This document shows positions 36,029-45,288 of a DNA stretch of 54,745 bases, one piece after another; position 1 is the first letter of the stretch; every line of letters starts with the position of its first letter. The position numbers were made by a program, and so were the translations under genes. The notes under the pieces were generated by a model that saw nothing but the letters and a program-made list of their open reading frames with translations, was not told the origin of the DNA and did not search any database. The stretch spans positions 1-54,745 of the forward strand of contig JADHTQ010000024.1 of the NCBI GenBank assembly GCA_016784965.1, read 5' to 3'. The DNA comes from Bacteriovoracaceae bacterium. Lineage in GTDB: Bacteria > Bdellovibrionota > Bacteriovoracia > Bacteriovoracales > Bacteriovoracaceae.

Positions 36029-36116
36029 ATTGTTTTAAATTTTTAATGTTACTATTAGTTCACGTATCGGATTTTTGTGGGTAAAACATTAGATGTTAAT
36101 ACTACTTTGACAAGCT

Positions 36117-37634
36117 ATGAGTGAAATAATTCTAACCACTATAAACGCGCGCTACCAGCACTCCTCATTGGGGTTGCGCTATTTATTTAGTAACCTTGGT
36201 GCACTTCAAAAGAGATCTAAACTTATAGAATTTAGCCTCTCTCAAACTAACCAAGAGATACTTGAGTCACTCTTTAGAGAAAAACCCACGATTATTGGAT
36301 TTGGTGTCTACATTTGGAATGTCGATCGTGTGCTGGAGCTTCTAAAGTTGATAAAAGTGGTTATGCCAAATTGCAAATTAATAATTGGAGGCCCTGAAGT
36401 TAGCTATCACGATCATCAAAGTGCAATATTGCAGCAAAGTGACTTTCTCATTAAGGGAGAAGCAGATCACAGTTTTATGCTTCTGTGTAACGATATTTTA
36501 AACAACCCACACCTCCACTCTGATGACAAAATTCAAACTCTAGCTCCTCCAGTCGTAGACACCATTGCCTTGCCCTATGAGTACTATACTGAAGAAGATA
36601 TAAAAAATCGCTACATCTACGTGGAAGCATCCAGAGGTTGTCCATTTGAATGTGAATTTTGTTTATCATCAATCGATAAGCAAGTACGACACTTTTCAAG
36701 TAAAATTTTTCTTTCCGAGATCCAAAAGCTGTGGGATCGAGGTGCTAGGCACTTTAAATTCATAGATCGCTCCTTTAACCACAATTTAAATTTTTGCTAT
36801 CCCATTTTGGAGTATTTTCTAACACTTCAAAGTGACGATTTATTTTTACATTTTGAAGTGATCCCAATCATGCTTCCTGCAAAACTTAAACAAATTTTGA
36901 CAAAGTTTCCAGTAGGTTCTGTGCAATTTGAAATCGGATTGCAAACCCTAAATCCAACTGTGGCGCAAAACATTGGACGCAATTTAAACTTAGACACCAC
37001 AATTAATCATCTTAAATTTTTAAAAGATCAGACCAATATTTATCTCCATACAGATCTCATCGTAGGTCTTCCTGGAGAATCCCTTGAGAGCTTTGCCGAT
37101 GGTTTTGATAAACTGCTCGCATTTGGGCCCCATGAAATACAGGTGGGTATATTAAAAAAATTAGGTGGAACAAAAATTTCTAGACACGACACAACCTGGC
37201 GAATGCACTATAACCCACTTGCCCCCTATAACTTATTGTTTAATAAGCTTATTGACTACCCAACTATGAACCTCATGGAGAGATTTGCAAAATTTTGGGA
37301 CAAGTTATACAACAGCGGTAACTTCAAAAATACCGTAGAGCTAATCTGGCAAGACAGCTCTCCATTTTGGGGATTTTATAGCTTTTGCGACTGGGCCTTA
37401 GGCCAAAAGCTATCTAACTATGGTCTCTCTCTCAATAGGTTAGCGGAGCACCTCTTTGTATTTCTAACCAAACACAAGTCACTGTCTCCCACAGAGGTAA
37501 CAAAAGTGTTAAGCTTAGACATGTTAGCAGTTAAGGGCAGGCAGCTACCTCCCTTTTTAAGAAGCTCACATACAAAAACACCAAGGCCCATAAATTCTTC
37601 ACTCAATAAAAGACAACTAAAAAATAAAACGTAA
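36117..37634 (+). CDS. B12-binding-type radical SAM protein
   Basis: 505 residues. The N-terminal part (1-140) has the cobalamin-binding-like fold of this family (ILTTINARYQHSSLGLRYL, IIGFGVYIWNVDRV, LIIGGPEVSYH). The radical SAM core carries EASRGCPFECEFCLSS, the CX3CX2C site for a 4Fe-4S cluster, and DLIVGLPGESLESF. The C-terminal third looks like the DUF4080 extension. Members are often methyltransferases or modify unknown substrates. No Shine-Dalgarno sequence is visible. Confidence 0.88.
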   Translation: MSEIILTTINARYQHSSLGLRYLFSNLGALQKRSKLIEFSLSQTNQEILESLFREKPTIIGFGVYIWNVDRVLELLKLIKVVMPNCKLIIGGPEVSYHDHQSAILQQSDFLIKGEADHSFMLLCNDILNNPHLHSDDKIQTLAPPVVDTIALPYEYYTEEDIKNRYIYVEASRGCPFECEFCLSSIDKQVRHFSSKIFLSEIQKLWDRGARHFKFIDRSFNHNLNFCYPILEYFLTLQSDDLFLHFEVIPIMLPAKLKQILTKFPVGSVQFEIGLQTLNPTVAQNIGRNLNLDTTINHLKFLKDQTNIYLHTDLIVGLPGESLESFADGFDKLLAFGPHEIQVGILKKLGGTKISRHDTTWRMHYNPLAPYNLLFNKLIDYPTMNLMERFAKFWDKLYNSGNFKNTVELIWQDSSPFWGFYSFCDWALGQKLSNYGLSLNRLAEHLFVFLTKHKSLSPTEVTKVLSLDMLAVKGRQLPPFLRSSHTKTPRPINSSLNKRQLKNKT

Positions 37635-37658
37635 GTGTAAAAATAAGGATATTGGCAT

Positions 37659-38741
37659 ATGAAAAAATCAACAATTTATCTAGCACGCTTTAATAAATCA
37701 GATCCCTTAGCTCAAAGCCATGCAAAAATAGATAAGCTTTTTTTAACTGCAAACATTGGACAAACAATCGCCCCCAGTGATTTGACAGCAGTTAAGGTCC
37801 ACTTTGGTGAAGAGGGCAATACAACTTATTTGCCGGCAACTTTTATTACACCTATCATTTCACAAGTAAAACAAGCCGGTGGTAAACCTTTTGTTACAGA
37901 CACTAATGTTTTATATAAAAGCACCCGAGACAATGCCGTTGATCATCTCCACTTAGCTGCCGAACATGGATTTTCTCTAAATACTCTAGGTGCTCCTATA
38001 GTCATCGCTGATGGCATTGCAGGTCGCAATGAAATTGATGTAGAAATTAATGCCCCGTTAAATAAGTCTGTTTCCTTGGCTTCGGATTTTGTAACCTCTA
38101 ACTCTCTAGTAGTGGTTACTCATGCGACAGGACACCTGGCAACAGGCCTTGGAGCTACCATAAAAAATTTAGGAATGGGGATGGCCAGCAGAAAGGGTAA
38201 ATTGAGACAACACTCAGTATCTCACCCCATGATTGTTGAAAGCATGTGTAGCGGATGCAAAAACTGCTCTAAATGGTGCCCCACAGATGCGATCGAGATG
38301 CAACAAGAGAGTAAGGCCTTTATAGTTGATGAAAAATGCATTGGTTGCGGTGAATGTTTGGCAATCTGCCGCCAAGATGCCGTAAAATTTCGCTGGGATA
38401 CCTCTTCTGAATTGTTACAACAACAAATTGCTGAGCACGCCCTTGGAATTGCCATGGCCAAAGCGGGCAAAATTGCTTACTTTACATTCTTAATCAACAT
38501 GACCAAAGATTGTGATTGCCTAAAACAAAAAGAAGTATTTTTATTAGATGATATCGGCGTTATTGCGGGGTTTGATCCCGTTGCATTAGACCAAGCAGTA
38601 ATAGATCTGACGACTACAGATCGACAGAAAAACCTTGCCACCCTTTCTTACCCACAACTAGACTGCACAAAGCAACTAAGCTACGGAGAGCAAATTGGAT
38701 TAGGTTCTAGAGATTATAATCTGGTTGAAATTGACGATTAA
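37659..38741 (+). CDS. DUF362 protein with two 4Fe-4S ferredoxin motifs
   Basis: 360 residues. DUF362 covers most of the chain (KVHFGEEGNTTYLPATFITPI, GGKPFVTDTNVLYKSTRDNA). Residues near 192-240 hold two ferredoxin sites: CSGCKNCSKWC and CIGCGECLAIC. Likely a cytoplasmic iron-sulfur protein in electron transfer; the reaction is not known. It follows the radical SAM gene by 24 nt on the same strand, so they may be co-expressed. Confidence 0.9.
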   Translation: MKKSTIYLARFNKSDPLAQSHAKIDKLFLTANIGQTIAPSDLTAVKVHFGEEGNTTYLPATFITPIISQVKQAGGKPFVTDTNVLYKSTRDNAVDHLHLAAEHGFSLNTLGAPIVIADGIAGRNEIDVEINAPLNKSVSLASDFVTSNSLVVVTHATGHLATGLGATIKNLGMGMASRKGKLRQHSVSHPMIVESMCSGCKNCSKWCPTDAIEMQQESKAFIVDEKCIGCGECLAICRQDAVKFRWDTSSELLQQQIAEHALGIAMAKAGKIAYFTFLINMTKDCDCLKQKEVFLLDDIGVIAGFDPVALDQAVIDLTTTDRQKNLATLSYPQLDCTKQLSYGEQIGLGSRDYNLVEIDD

Positions 38742-39124
38742 CGGTTGAAATTAACCTCGCCACCGTCTTTATTGCCGCGACCACTTCCACCACGACCACC
38801 ACCACGACCACCACCACGACCACCGCCACGGCTACCTCCACCGCCACGGCTACCTCCACGGCCACCGTCACTTTTTTTATCGTGAGCGACACTTACTCTT
38901 AAGGCCCGACCTTGGAGTTCTTGTCCATCTAATGCACCTACGGCAGCATTTGCTTCCTCTTCATTTTCGAACTCTACAAAGCCAAATCCCCTGCTTTTAT
39001 TGGTAAACTTGTCTGTAATAATTCGTACTGATTTTACACTTCCTTGAGTTTTAAAAAACTCCTCCAGATCATTTTCTTGCGTATCAAACGACAGATTTCC
39101 TACATACAACTTAATAGGATTCAT
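38738..39124 (-). CDS. RRM RNA-binding protein with RGG-rich tail
   Basis: 128 residues, AAGGAAGG upstream. One RRM (1-82) with RNP2 LYVGNL and RNP1 RGFGFVEF, then a Gly/Arg tail of GGRG/GGSRGG repeats (about 88-118). Bacterial RRM-Gly proteins of this kind are often cold-induced RNA chaperones in cyanobacteria and other groups. The 3' end overlaps that of the convergent DUF362 gene by 4 nt. The Gly-rich part is encoded by a tandem DNA repeat. Confidence 0.93.
   Translation of the reverse strand: MNPIKLYVGNLSFDTQENDLEEFFKTQGSVKSVRIITDKFTNKSRGFGFVEFENEEEANAAVGALDGQELQGRALRVSVAHDKKSDGGRGGSRGGGGSRGGGRGGGRGGGRGGSGRGNKDGGEVNFNR
38786..38866. repeat. Tandem 12-bp coding repeat (RGG tail)
   Basis: Units of CACGACCACCAC and variants (CACGGCTACCTC, CACGGCCACC) run head to tail and encode the GGRG tetrapeptides of the RNA-binding protein. 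Such repeats can change in length between strains. Confidence 0.7.
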
Positions 39125-39249
39125 CCCCTTAACCTTCCTTCTTTACTTTTGTTGATAAAATCTACAAGGACCAAAGTAATAATTTACTCAAATTAAATCA
39201 AATCAAAAACTTCTTGGCCACAATAAAATCTATTTCATATACTCTTTAG

Positions 39250-39315
39250 TTGAACTTGCCTAACTAAATTATTAACTATCTCATTTTTTTATCTTGAGAT
39301 ATACTTTAAGTTCAA
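39250..39315 (+). promoter_or_regulatory. Nested inverted repeats upstream of the gene at 39336
   Basis: Outer arms TTGAACTT (39250-39257) and AAGTTCAA (39308-39315); inner arms TATCTCA (39277-39283) and TGAGATA (39295-39301). Both are exact. They end 20 nt before the start codon and could fold as an mRNA leader or bind a regulator. Confidence 0.35.
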
Positions 39316-39335
39316 ATAATTTGAAGGAGATAGCA

Positions 39336-40127
39336 ATGAATATACAAGATAACATGAAGCTAAAAAATGAAATCGGCGGCATCGGAGGCATAGATATAAA
39401 CCAAAAGCTACAAGATCTATATAAAATGCCATCAAGGCCTATATGTCACATCCTACATGATCTAGAAAAAATCACTCAGCTTGCAAAACTAGGATTAGAT
39501 GTTGTAATTCCACGTGTTGTATTTCATATGAATAGCGGACGAGATATCTGTGGACACGTTCTAGATATAGATAGCTCAGAAGAAGAAAAAGTGGTTCTCA
39601 TTTATCAATTAACCAATACTTCTACCGAAAACACCAGAAAATCCATTAACACTTGCTTTATCCCCACATCGAGCATAGAGGCCCTAAGTGTGCAAGATAT
39701 ATCAACTGCACTACACATGTTATCACTTGGCAATATTTGCACTTTCATTGAGGGCACTCCCCTATCCCACCTGGAAATCAAAAGAAAACTACAGGCCTTC
39801 AGTGCCTTTTTTATCCAGGAGTTAAAGATGAAAGTAGAAATTAATGCAAACTGGAGTGACGCCCCCGAAGATACTTTAAGCTGTATTCATTTAATGGACT
39901 TAATTAGAGATAGCCTTCTAGGCCTTTATCTTCTGGCCAAAGAAAACAAGCAACTAACAAAGTTGCAAAAAGCGGTAAAATCCATCTTCTATAAAGGTGG
40001 AGACTCAAACACAGTTAATGTTGAGCTATCTAAAAATACACTTACAATTTCCGCCCCTTTAAAATCAGAAACTTTTGAACGCAAAAGGCCAATTGAAATA
40101 AGCCAATTAATTGAAACATCTCTTTAA
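39336..40127 (+). CDS. Hypothetical cytoplasmic protein
   Basis: 263 residues from the ATG at 39336, preceded by GAAGGAGATAGCA; a frame to 39294 has no site. No signal peptide or membrane helix. Mixed alpha/beta composition; a stretch CHILHDLEKITQLAKLGLDVVIPRVVFHMNSGRDICGHVLDID suggests a small beta-barrel-like part around 40-90. No family recognised. Followed by a secreted peptidase gene after 92 nt. Confidence 0.75.
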   Translation: MNIQDNMKLKNEIGGIGGIDINQKLQDLYKMPSRPICHILHDLEKITQLAKLGLDVVIPRVVFHMNSGRDICGHVLDIDSSEEEKVVLIYQLTNTSTENTRKSINTCFIPTSSIEALSVQDISTALHMLSLGNICTFIEGTPLSHLEIKRKLQAFSAFFIQELKMKVEINANWSDAPEDTLSCIHLMDLIRDSLLGLYLLAKENKQLTKLQKAVKSIFYKGGDSNTVNVELSKNTLTISAPLKSETFERKRPIEISQLIETSL

Positions 40128-40219
40128 AAAGACGACTAAAATTTTAGAAACTATATAGAAATTACCAACTTACCTCTTTTGCATAGCAAATATCCCAGCT
40201 TTTAGTATAGTGCCTCTCC

Positions 40220-41767
40220 ATGATAAGATTTATAGTTACAACCATTACATTCTTGGGTATTTATTCACCCACCTATGCTAAGTTAGCAATGGTTGATTAC
40301 GAAAATATTTGTCCAAGTAGCAATATCCAGTCGACTCAAAAAGACCCCTTTTATATAATTAAAAAGAAGGCGCGCTATAAAAAAAATAGTTTGGTCATTG
40401 AAACAAGAAATGTTTGGATTCCTTATGTCCAAAATATGATTGTAGAAAATACAACATATCTTCCCGAAAGAAGCATCGTACGCGTTATCCCCCCACTAAG
40501 ACCCCGTGTTAAAAAAAACCAAGAACACGAATATGGCCCCGAAGATCCCGATGCTAAAATATCTGGTCCAATACATCCGCCGCTACTACTGCCAGTAAAA
40601 AGACTTGAATACTCTAAAATCCCCATGTACAAAGTGATAACAACTCCGCTCAATGATACCCAATCAAGTCCTGTATTTCAGTTTCATGATACAAAAAAAC
40701 AATACAAAAAAATCTTTATGCCTTTTGCTGATGGCACTTCGATGGTAACTCCTAAAAATGCAGTGGTGATTCTTAAATCTAAAAATCTATCATCACCCAC
40801 AGAGCACTACTTTTCACCCAAAAGATCCAGCTTAAAAAACGCGATTTCACAAGGTGCTGGTCACACCCTATTGGAAATTGCGACTAATGAAAACGGCGAA
40901 TATTTAACTTGCTGCTTAGATGATTCAAAAACACATTGTGAGCAACCTAACTATTTTTTTAACTTATTAAAAACAGGCCATACTCGAGACAATACTTTGG
41001 AAGTGTCTAATGCTATTGTTTTTGATCCAAAAGAATCTGACGACTTAATATCAGGCCTTGATCCTGTAAGCAAAAATAGTGTCATCCCCTTACTTCACAC
41101 AATCAAAAACCTGCTACATCACGATGGTGATGAATTATCACTTCCAATTGATCGCTTTCAGCGATTGTATTATCAAGAGTCAAAACGCGGCAGATATTTT
41201 CAAACCATTGAACTATTTAGACCTCCACTAGTTCAAACTGCACAAAACCATCAACTTTTTCGTTTAGCAATACCTCCGCTTGAGCTAAAGTGGAGTTCCT
41301 ACCATGAAGCAGGCCCAAGCTATATAAAATCTAATTTTGAAAAGCATGGTACCGACAGCTACTTACAAGCATATTCATTGTGTGCCTTTACAGCAATTAT
41401 AAAAGAGTGGGAAACCAAGTTATGTACAACTGAAGGTTGTGCAATTATCTGGTACGATCTATTTTCCCCAAAAGGTGTCGATCACAGCAGCCACTATCAT
41501 GGTGAGTGCATCGATATCAAACCATTTCGCAAAAAAGACGACCTAGAAGGAATTGTTGGATGGAAATCTGCTAGGCGAGGACGCTACGATCGCAAAAAAA
41601 CCAAAAAATTCTTAAAGTATTTGAGGAAAATGGGAGCTACTAACAGGCTATTTAATGATCCTAAAATTTGGTATGCAAAAGCTCACCCTCAACACGACTC
41701 ACATATTCACTTTTGCCTTCCTATCAAGTCAGCTAAAATTCAAAAGTTGTGTACTGGAAGCAAATAA
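40220..41767 (+). CDS. Secreted MepA/LAS-type peptidase-like protein
   Basis: 515 residues, signal peptide MIRFIVTTITFLGIYSPTYA. The C-terminal domain has the LAS metallopeptidase zinc motifs: SSHYHGECIDI (SxHxxGxxxD; H425, D432) and HDSHIHF (H492, H495, H497), as in penicillin-insensitive murein endopeptidase MepA. Four cysteines and a Pro/Lys-rich N-terminal region of about 350 residues have no recognised domain. It should cut peptide cross-links of peptidoglycan in the periplasm or after secretion. TATAGT at 40206-40211 precedes the ATG and no ribosome-binding site is seen. Confidence 0.75.
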   Translation: MIRFIVTTITFLGIYSPTYAKLAMVDYENICPSSNIQSTQKDPFYIIKKKARYKKNSLVIETRNVWIPYVQNMIVENTTYLPERSIVRVIPPLRPRVKKNQEHEYGPEDPDAKISGPIHPPLLLPVKRLEYSKIPMYKVITTPLNDTQSSPVFQFHDTKKQYKKIFMPFADGTSMVTPKNAVVILKSKNLSSPTEHYFSPKRSSLKNAISQGAGHTLLEIATNENGEYLTCCLDDSKTHCEQPNYFFNLLKTGHTRDNTLEVSNAIVFDPKESDDLISGLDPVSKNSVIPLLHTIKNLLHHDGDELSLPIDRFQRLYYQESKRGRYFQTIELFRPPLVQTAQNHQLFRLAIPPLELKWSSYHEAGPSYIKSNFEKHGTDSYLQAYSLCAFTAIIKEWETKLCTTEGCAIIWYDLFSPKGVDHSSHYHGECIDIKPFRKKDDLEGIVGWKSARRGRYDRKKTKKFLKYLRKMGATNRLFNDPKIWYAKAHPQHDSHIHFCLPIKSAKIQKLCTGSK

Positions 41768-41768
41768 T

Positions 41769-42593
41769 CTACCAAGGAAGTTTTGAGAGCCTACAGCCTG
41801 CAGCTGACTTATGTCCGCCGCCTCCAAATTTGCCGGCCAGTGTGGATACATCAAAGTCTCCCCGAGATCTCAAGGATATTTTAATATCGCCCTCTTGGCC
41901 CATAAACCAAGATACGGAAAAATTTGCTTGGGGATAGAGATCAAGAAGTTCATGACCCACGTTTGAATTTAAGATAGGGGTGTTACAAGCTGGAACTTTA
42001 TGTCCATCAAAATCTACTATTCTTGCGTAATGACAGATGCTTTTGACCAGCAAGTATTCTCCGCGAACAATGGCCTCACCAATCTGAACAAATTTTTCCA
42101 AATCACCTTCTAAGTCCTGCTCTAGCTTTTGCCAATCATCAAAATTGTATGGAACTGTTGAGATATAGGCCTGAATCGCCTTACTATACTTAAGCTTAAA
42201 GTGCCATAGGTCTCTATCTTGAACATACTTGATAAGAGTTGGTATCTTTTGGGTACTAAATAGGTACTCAAATGCCAGAACTGCTCCCGATTTCTCCATA
42301 TCAAAAGTCGCAAACTCTAATCCATCAAGTTCCTTTTGTGCAGAAATGTGGTGATCAATTAAAACCAAACGTCTGTGTTTTTTAAACAAATCTAGTAACA
42401 CTTCCTTTGAATAGGAAAAATCAACAATATAAACCATTGAATTATCTTCCATCTCTGGCAAAGGGCAGTCGTGGTAAACCGCAATGTACTCCGCTTGATC
42501 TTTGAATTTTTTCCAAAAAGCAAATGCTGCGGCAAAGCCGTCGTAACAATCGGCATGATATAGAACGTATGTTTTTACTGCATCTTCATTCAT
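41769..42593 (-). CDS. DHH/DHHA1-family phosphoesterase
   Basis: 274 residues. DHH motifs: HADCYDGFAAA, VDFSYS and IDHH near residue 80; DHHA1 C-terminus GGGGHKSAAG. The family includes nanoRNases and cyclic-dinucleotide phosphodiesterases that use two manganese ions. The substrate here is unknown. It is the last gene of the oppD-oppF-oppA row, 6 nt after oppA, an unexpected partner for a peptide transporter. Confidence 0.88.
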   Translation of the reverse strand: MNEDAVKTYVLYHADCYDGFAAAFAFWKKFKDQAEYIAVYHDCPLPEMEDNSMVYIVDFSYSKEVLLDLFKKHRRLVLIDHHISAQKELDGLEFATFDMEKSGAVLAFEYLFSTQKIPTLIKYVQDRDLWHFKLKYSKAIQAYISTVPYNFDDWQKLEQDLEGDLEKFVQIGEAIVRGEYLLVKSICHYARIVDFDGHKVPACNTPILNSNVGHELLDLYPQANFSVSWFMGQEGDIKISLRSRGDFDVSTLAGKFGGGGHKSAAGCRLSKLPW

Positions 42594-42599
42594 AGTAAA

Positions 42600-44300
42600 T
42601 TATCTCGCGTACCAGTACTTCATACCAATAGTATAGGGAAACCAGTTTTTACCCTTGTAGGAGGGTAGACCTATTTTTGAGCTTACGCCGTGAAGAGAAT
42701 ACTTGCTCTCAGAGTATTGAAAAAGAATATACTCATCAGCGATTATATCATTTACTTTGTCTAACAACTTCTTTCTCTCATGTTGGTTCAGCTCTCTTCG
42801 GGCTTTAGTAATCAAGGTATCCACTTCGGTATTGGAATACCCATAGTAGTTTCTTAAACCTTTTGGAATATTGTCAGAGTGCCACTCACCATAAGGATCA
42901 ACTCCTCTGGCTTTATACGTGCGCCCTTTCCCATTTGATACTGCATCAAACTTTCTCTCACCCTGCAGTTGTCTCCAGGTACTATATTCTAAGATTTTTA
43001 TCGTAGCATGGACTCCAATATTTTTCCAATAATCCTGAACATAAAGCATCTCTTTTTCAATTCGAGCATTGGGCACAATAACGGTAAACGCAAATTTCTT
43101 TCCATTTTTGTCCAATATGTAATCCCCGTCAGAATCGGTCCAACCAAGTTTTGCTAGCTCCTTTAAGGCCAATTCAGGATTGTATTTTACAGGCTTAAAG
43201 CTCCCCGAAAAATTATCAACACTAAATAGTGGTCCAAGAGGAATTCTGGCCAGACCATCTAGACTCTTTTTAATCATCTCTTGGCGATTAATCGCGTGGC
43301 CTAAGGCCATTCTTACTTTTTTATTTTTGAAAAGCTCATTTTGCGTATTAAAACCGATAAAACCATATCCCTGTTGTAACTTATTAGAGATGGCCAAGGC
43401 CTTAATTTTGCCGCCCACAAATGCTTTATCTTTTTTAGTCTGCCTCCACAGCTCTGAGTTACCAATCCTTATGGGCATGTAATCTAACTCACCCTTTTTA
43501 AGGCTCTCAAAGGCAATTTGAGGATCTCGAATGTAGCGGATATTAATTTCATCAAAGTTATATGCCCCAACGTTTTGAGGGAGGTGTGCTCCCCAATAAT
43601 TAGGATTTCTCACCATCACAGACTTAACACCTTTTTTCCAAGATTTGACAATGTAGGGTCCAGATCCTTTTGGAAACTTTGTATGTTCATTTCTGGCCAT
43701 CTTTTCTGGGTCTTTATGATAGTACAGATGTTTTGGTAGAATGAGGCTGGATACCAAAAATTCAAAATTGCTAAACAATCTATCCTTGGCCACAAAGCGA
43801 ATTAATTTTTTTCCCAAAACTTCAATTTTGGAAAAACCTGACGCTTGGGATTTTCTAAATGCTGACTTCACACCTGGCATAGTGTACATTTCAAATGAAA
43901 ACTTAACATCTTCTGCAGTAATTGGTTTACCGTCAAACCATTTCGCTTTTTCATCAATCCAAAAGGTAAAGGTTTTTCCATCTTTAGATATGGCCCATTT
44001 CCTAGCAATTCTTGGAATATCATCGCCAGTTATAACATCGGTGTCTAAAAGTGTTTCAAAAACCCATTTAACCAAAATTTCAATGGCCCCAGCTTGTCTG
44101 AAGGTAATTGGATTTATATGGCTTGGCTCATAGTGTTCATAGACTAACTTGCCTCCCCTTTTGGCCTTGGTATTTCCACCAGAAATGTTTCGAATCACTT
44201 TAACTGGTTTATCTAACTTCGCTCTTTTGGCAGCAAGTAGGTTACAGTTAAAAGAACCAAGCAGAAGTAGTAGCACAGAAGTAATTATTGCTTTCGACAT
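42600..44300 (-). CDS. Peptide-binding protein of ABC transporter (OppA/YejA-like)
   Basis: 566 residues, GGAG upstream of the ATG and a signal peptide (MSKAIITSVLLLLLGSFNCNLLAA; C19 is not in a good lipobox). SBP family 5 signature: IARKWAISKDGKTFTFWIDEKAKWFDGKPITAEDVKFSFE and GSGPYIVKSW. The long form and permease partners are of the YejA type, which binds oligopeptides in the periplasm. It lies 3 nt after the ATPase gene. Confidence 0.9.
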   Translation of the reverse strand: MSKAIITSVLLLLLGSFNCNLLAAKRAKLDKPVKVIRNISGGNTKAKRGGKLVYEHYEPSHINPITFRQAGAIEILVKWVFETLLDTDVITGDDIPRIARKWAISKDGKTFTFWIDEKAKWFDGKPITAEDVKFSFEMYTMPGVKSAFRKSQASGFSKIEVLGKKLIRFVAKDRLFSNFEFLVSSLILPKHLYYHKDPEKMARNEHTKFPKGSGPYIVKSWKKGVKSVMVRNPNYWGAHLPQNVGAYNFDEINIRYIRDPQIAFESLKKGELDYMPIRIGNSELWRQTKKDKAFVGGKIKALAISNKLQQGYGFIGFNTQNELFKNKKVRMALGHAINRQEMIKKSLDGLARIPLGPLFSVDNFSGSFKPVKYNPELALKELAKLGWTDSDGDYILDKNGKKFAFTVIVPNARIEKEMLYVQDYWKNIGVHATIKILEYSTWRQLQGERKFDAVSNGKGRTYKARGVDPYGEWHSDNIPKGLRNYYGYSNTEVDTLITKARRELNQHERKKLLDKVNDIIADEYILFQYSESKYSLHGVSSKIGLPSYKGKNWFPYTIGMKYWYAR

Positions 44301-44303
44301 TAC

Positions 44304-45266
44304 TTAATCTCCTATTTTAAAACAAGCGGCCAGTTGGCCATTATTATATTCTTTCAGTTTTGGAATATCGCGCCCGCAGCTCTCATCTGCAATTGGACAA
44401 CGTGGGTGAAAATGACATCCACTGGGTGGATTGATGGGACTTGGAACATCTCCGGTCAAAATAACTCTTTCTTTTTTATTTTTTGTAGCAACTGTGGGGA
44501 CTGCAGAAATTAGGGCCTTGGTATATGGGTGCAGAGGGTTTTCAAATAAATCTGCGCTGTTGCCAACCTCAACAAACCTGCCCAAATACATAACTGCAAT
44601 TCTACTACTAATGTGTCTGACGACATGGAGGTCGTGAGAAATAAACACATAAGTAAATCTATATTTATCCTGCAGGTCCATAAGTAAATTTAAAACCTGC
44701 GCCTGAATCGATACATCCAAAGCACTAACTGGCTCGTCACAAACTATCATCTTAGGCTTAGGGGCCAAGGCGCGACCGATACTAATTCGCTGTCTTTGCC
44801 CACCACTGAATTCGTGGGGATAGCGACTTATGTATTCATGGCGAAGACCCACATCAGTCATCAGTGTTTTAACCCGCTCTTCTAGCTCCTGCTTTTTAAT
44901 CTTAGGGTTAAAATTTTTAATAGGTCCTGCCAACAGTTGAAAAACTGTCATTTTTGGATTCAGTGAAGAAAATGGATCTTGAAATATTATCTGAAAATCT
45001 CTGCGCTTATTTCTAAGGGCCGATTTAGAAAGTTTGCTAATGTCGACGCCATCAAATACTACTTTTCCGGAGGTGGGATCTTCAAGTAACATGATCGATC
45101 GACCGAGGGTAGACTTTCCGCATCCGCTCTCTCCGACCAAACCAAGTGTTTCTCCACTCTCTAAGGAAAATGTAACATCACTGACGGCTTCCACATGGTT
45201 TACAACGCGCCTAAGTAGTCCCCCTTTGACGGGGTATTTTTTGACTAAGTTTTCAACTTTGAGCAT
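44304..45266 (-). CDS. Peptide ABC transporter ATPase, OppF type
   Basis: 320 residues. Walker A GESGCGKST, signature EFSGGQRQRISIGRALA, Walker B MIVCDEPVSALD. The C-terminal oligopeptide-transporter extension GCHFHPRCPIADESC may bind an iron-sulfur cluster. Co-directional with the OppD-type gene 22 nt upstream and oppA 3 nt downstream. Confidence 0.92.
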   Translation of the reverse strand: MLKVENLVKKYPVKGGLLRRVVNHVEAVSDVTFSLESGETLGLVGESGCGKSTLGRSIMLLEDPTSGKVVFDGVDISKLSKSALRNKRRDFQIIFQDPFSSLNPKMTVFQLLAGPIKNFNPKIKKQELEERVKTLMTDVGLRHEYISRYPHEFSGGQRQRISIGRALAPKPKMIVCDEPVSALDVSIQAQVLNLLMDLQDKYRFTYVFISHDLHVVRHISSRIAVMYLGRFVEVGNSADLFENPLHPYTKALISAVPTVATKNKKERVILTGDVPSPINPPSGCHFHPRCPIADESCGRDIPKLKEYNNGQLAACFKIGD

Positions 45267-45288
45267 TTATGCCTCTTGCCTGCAGTAG

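Noticed and set aside
43741-44133. Plus-strand open frame of 130 codons opposite oppA
   Set aside because: The opposite strand encodes the conserved SBP family 5 protein; the composition is that of an antisense shadow.
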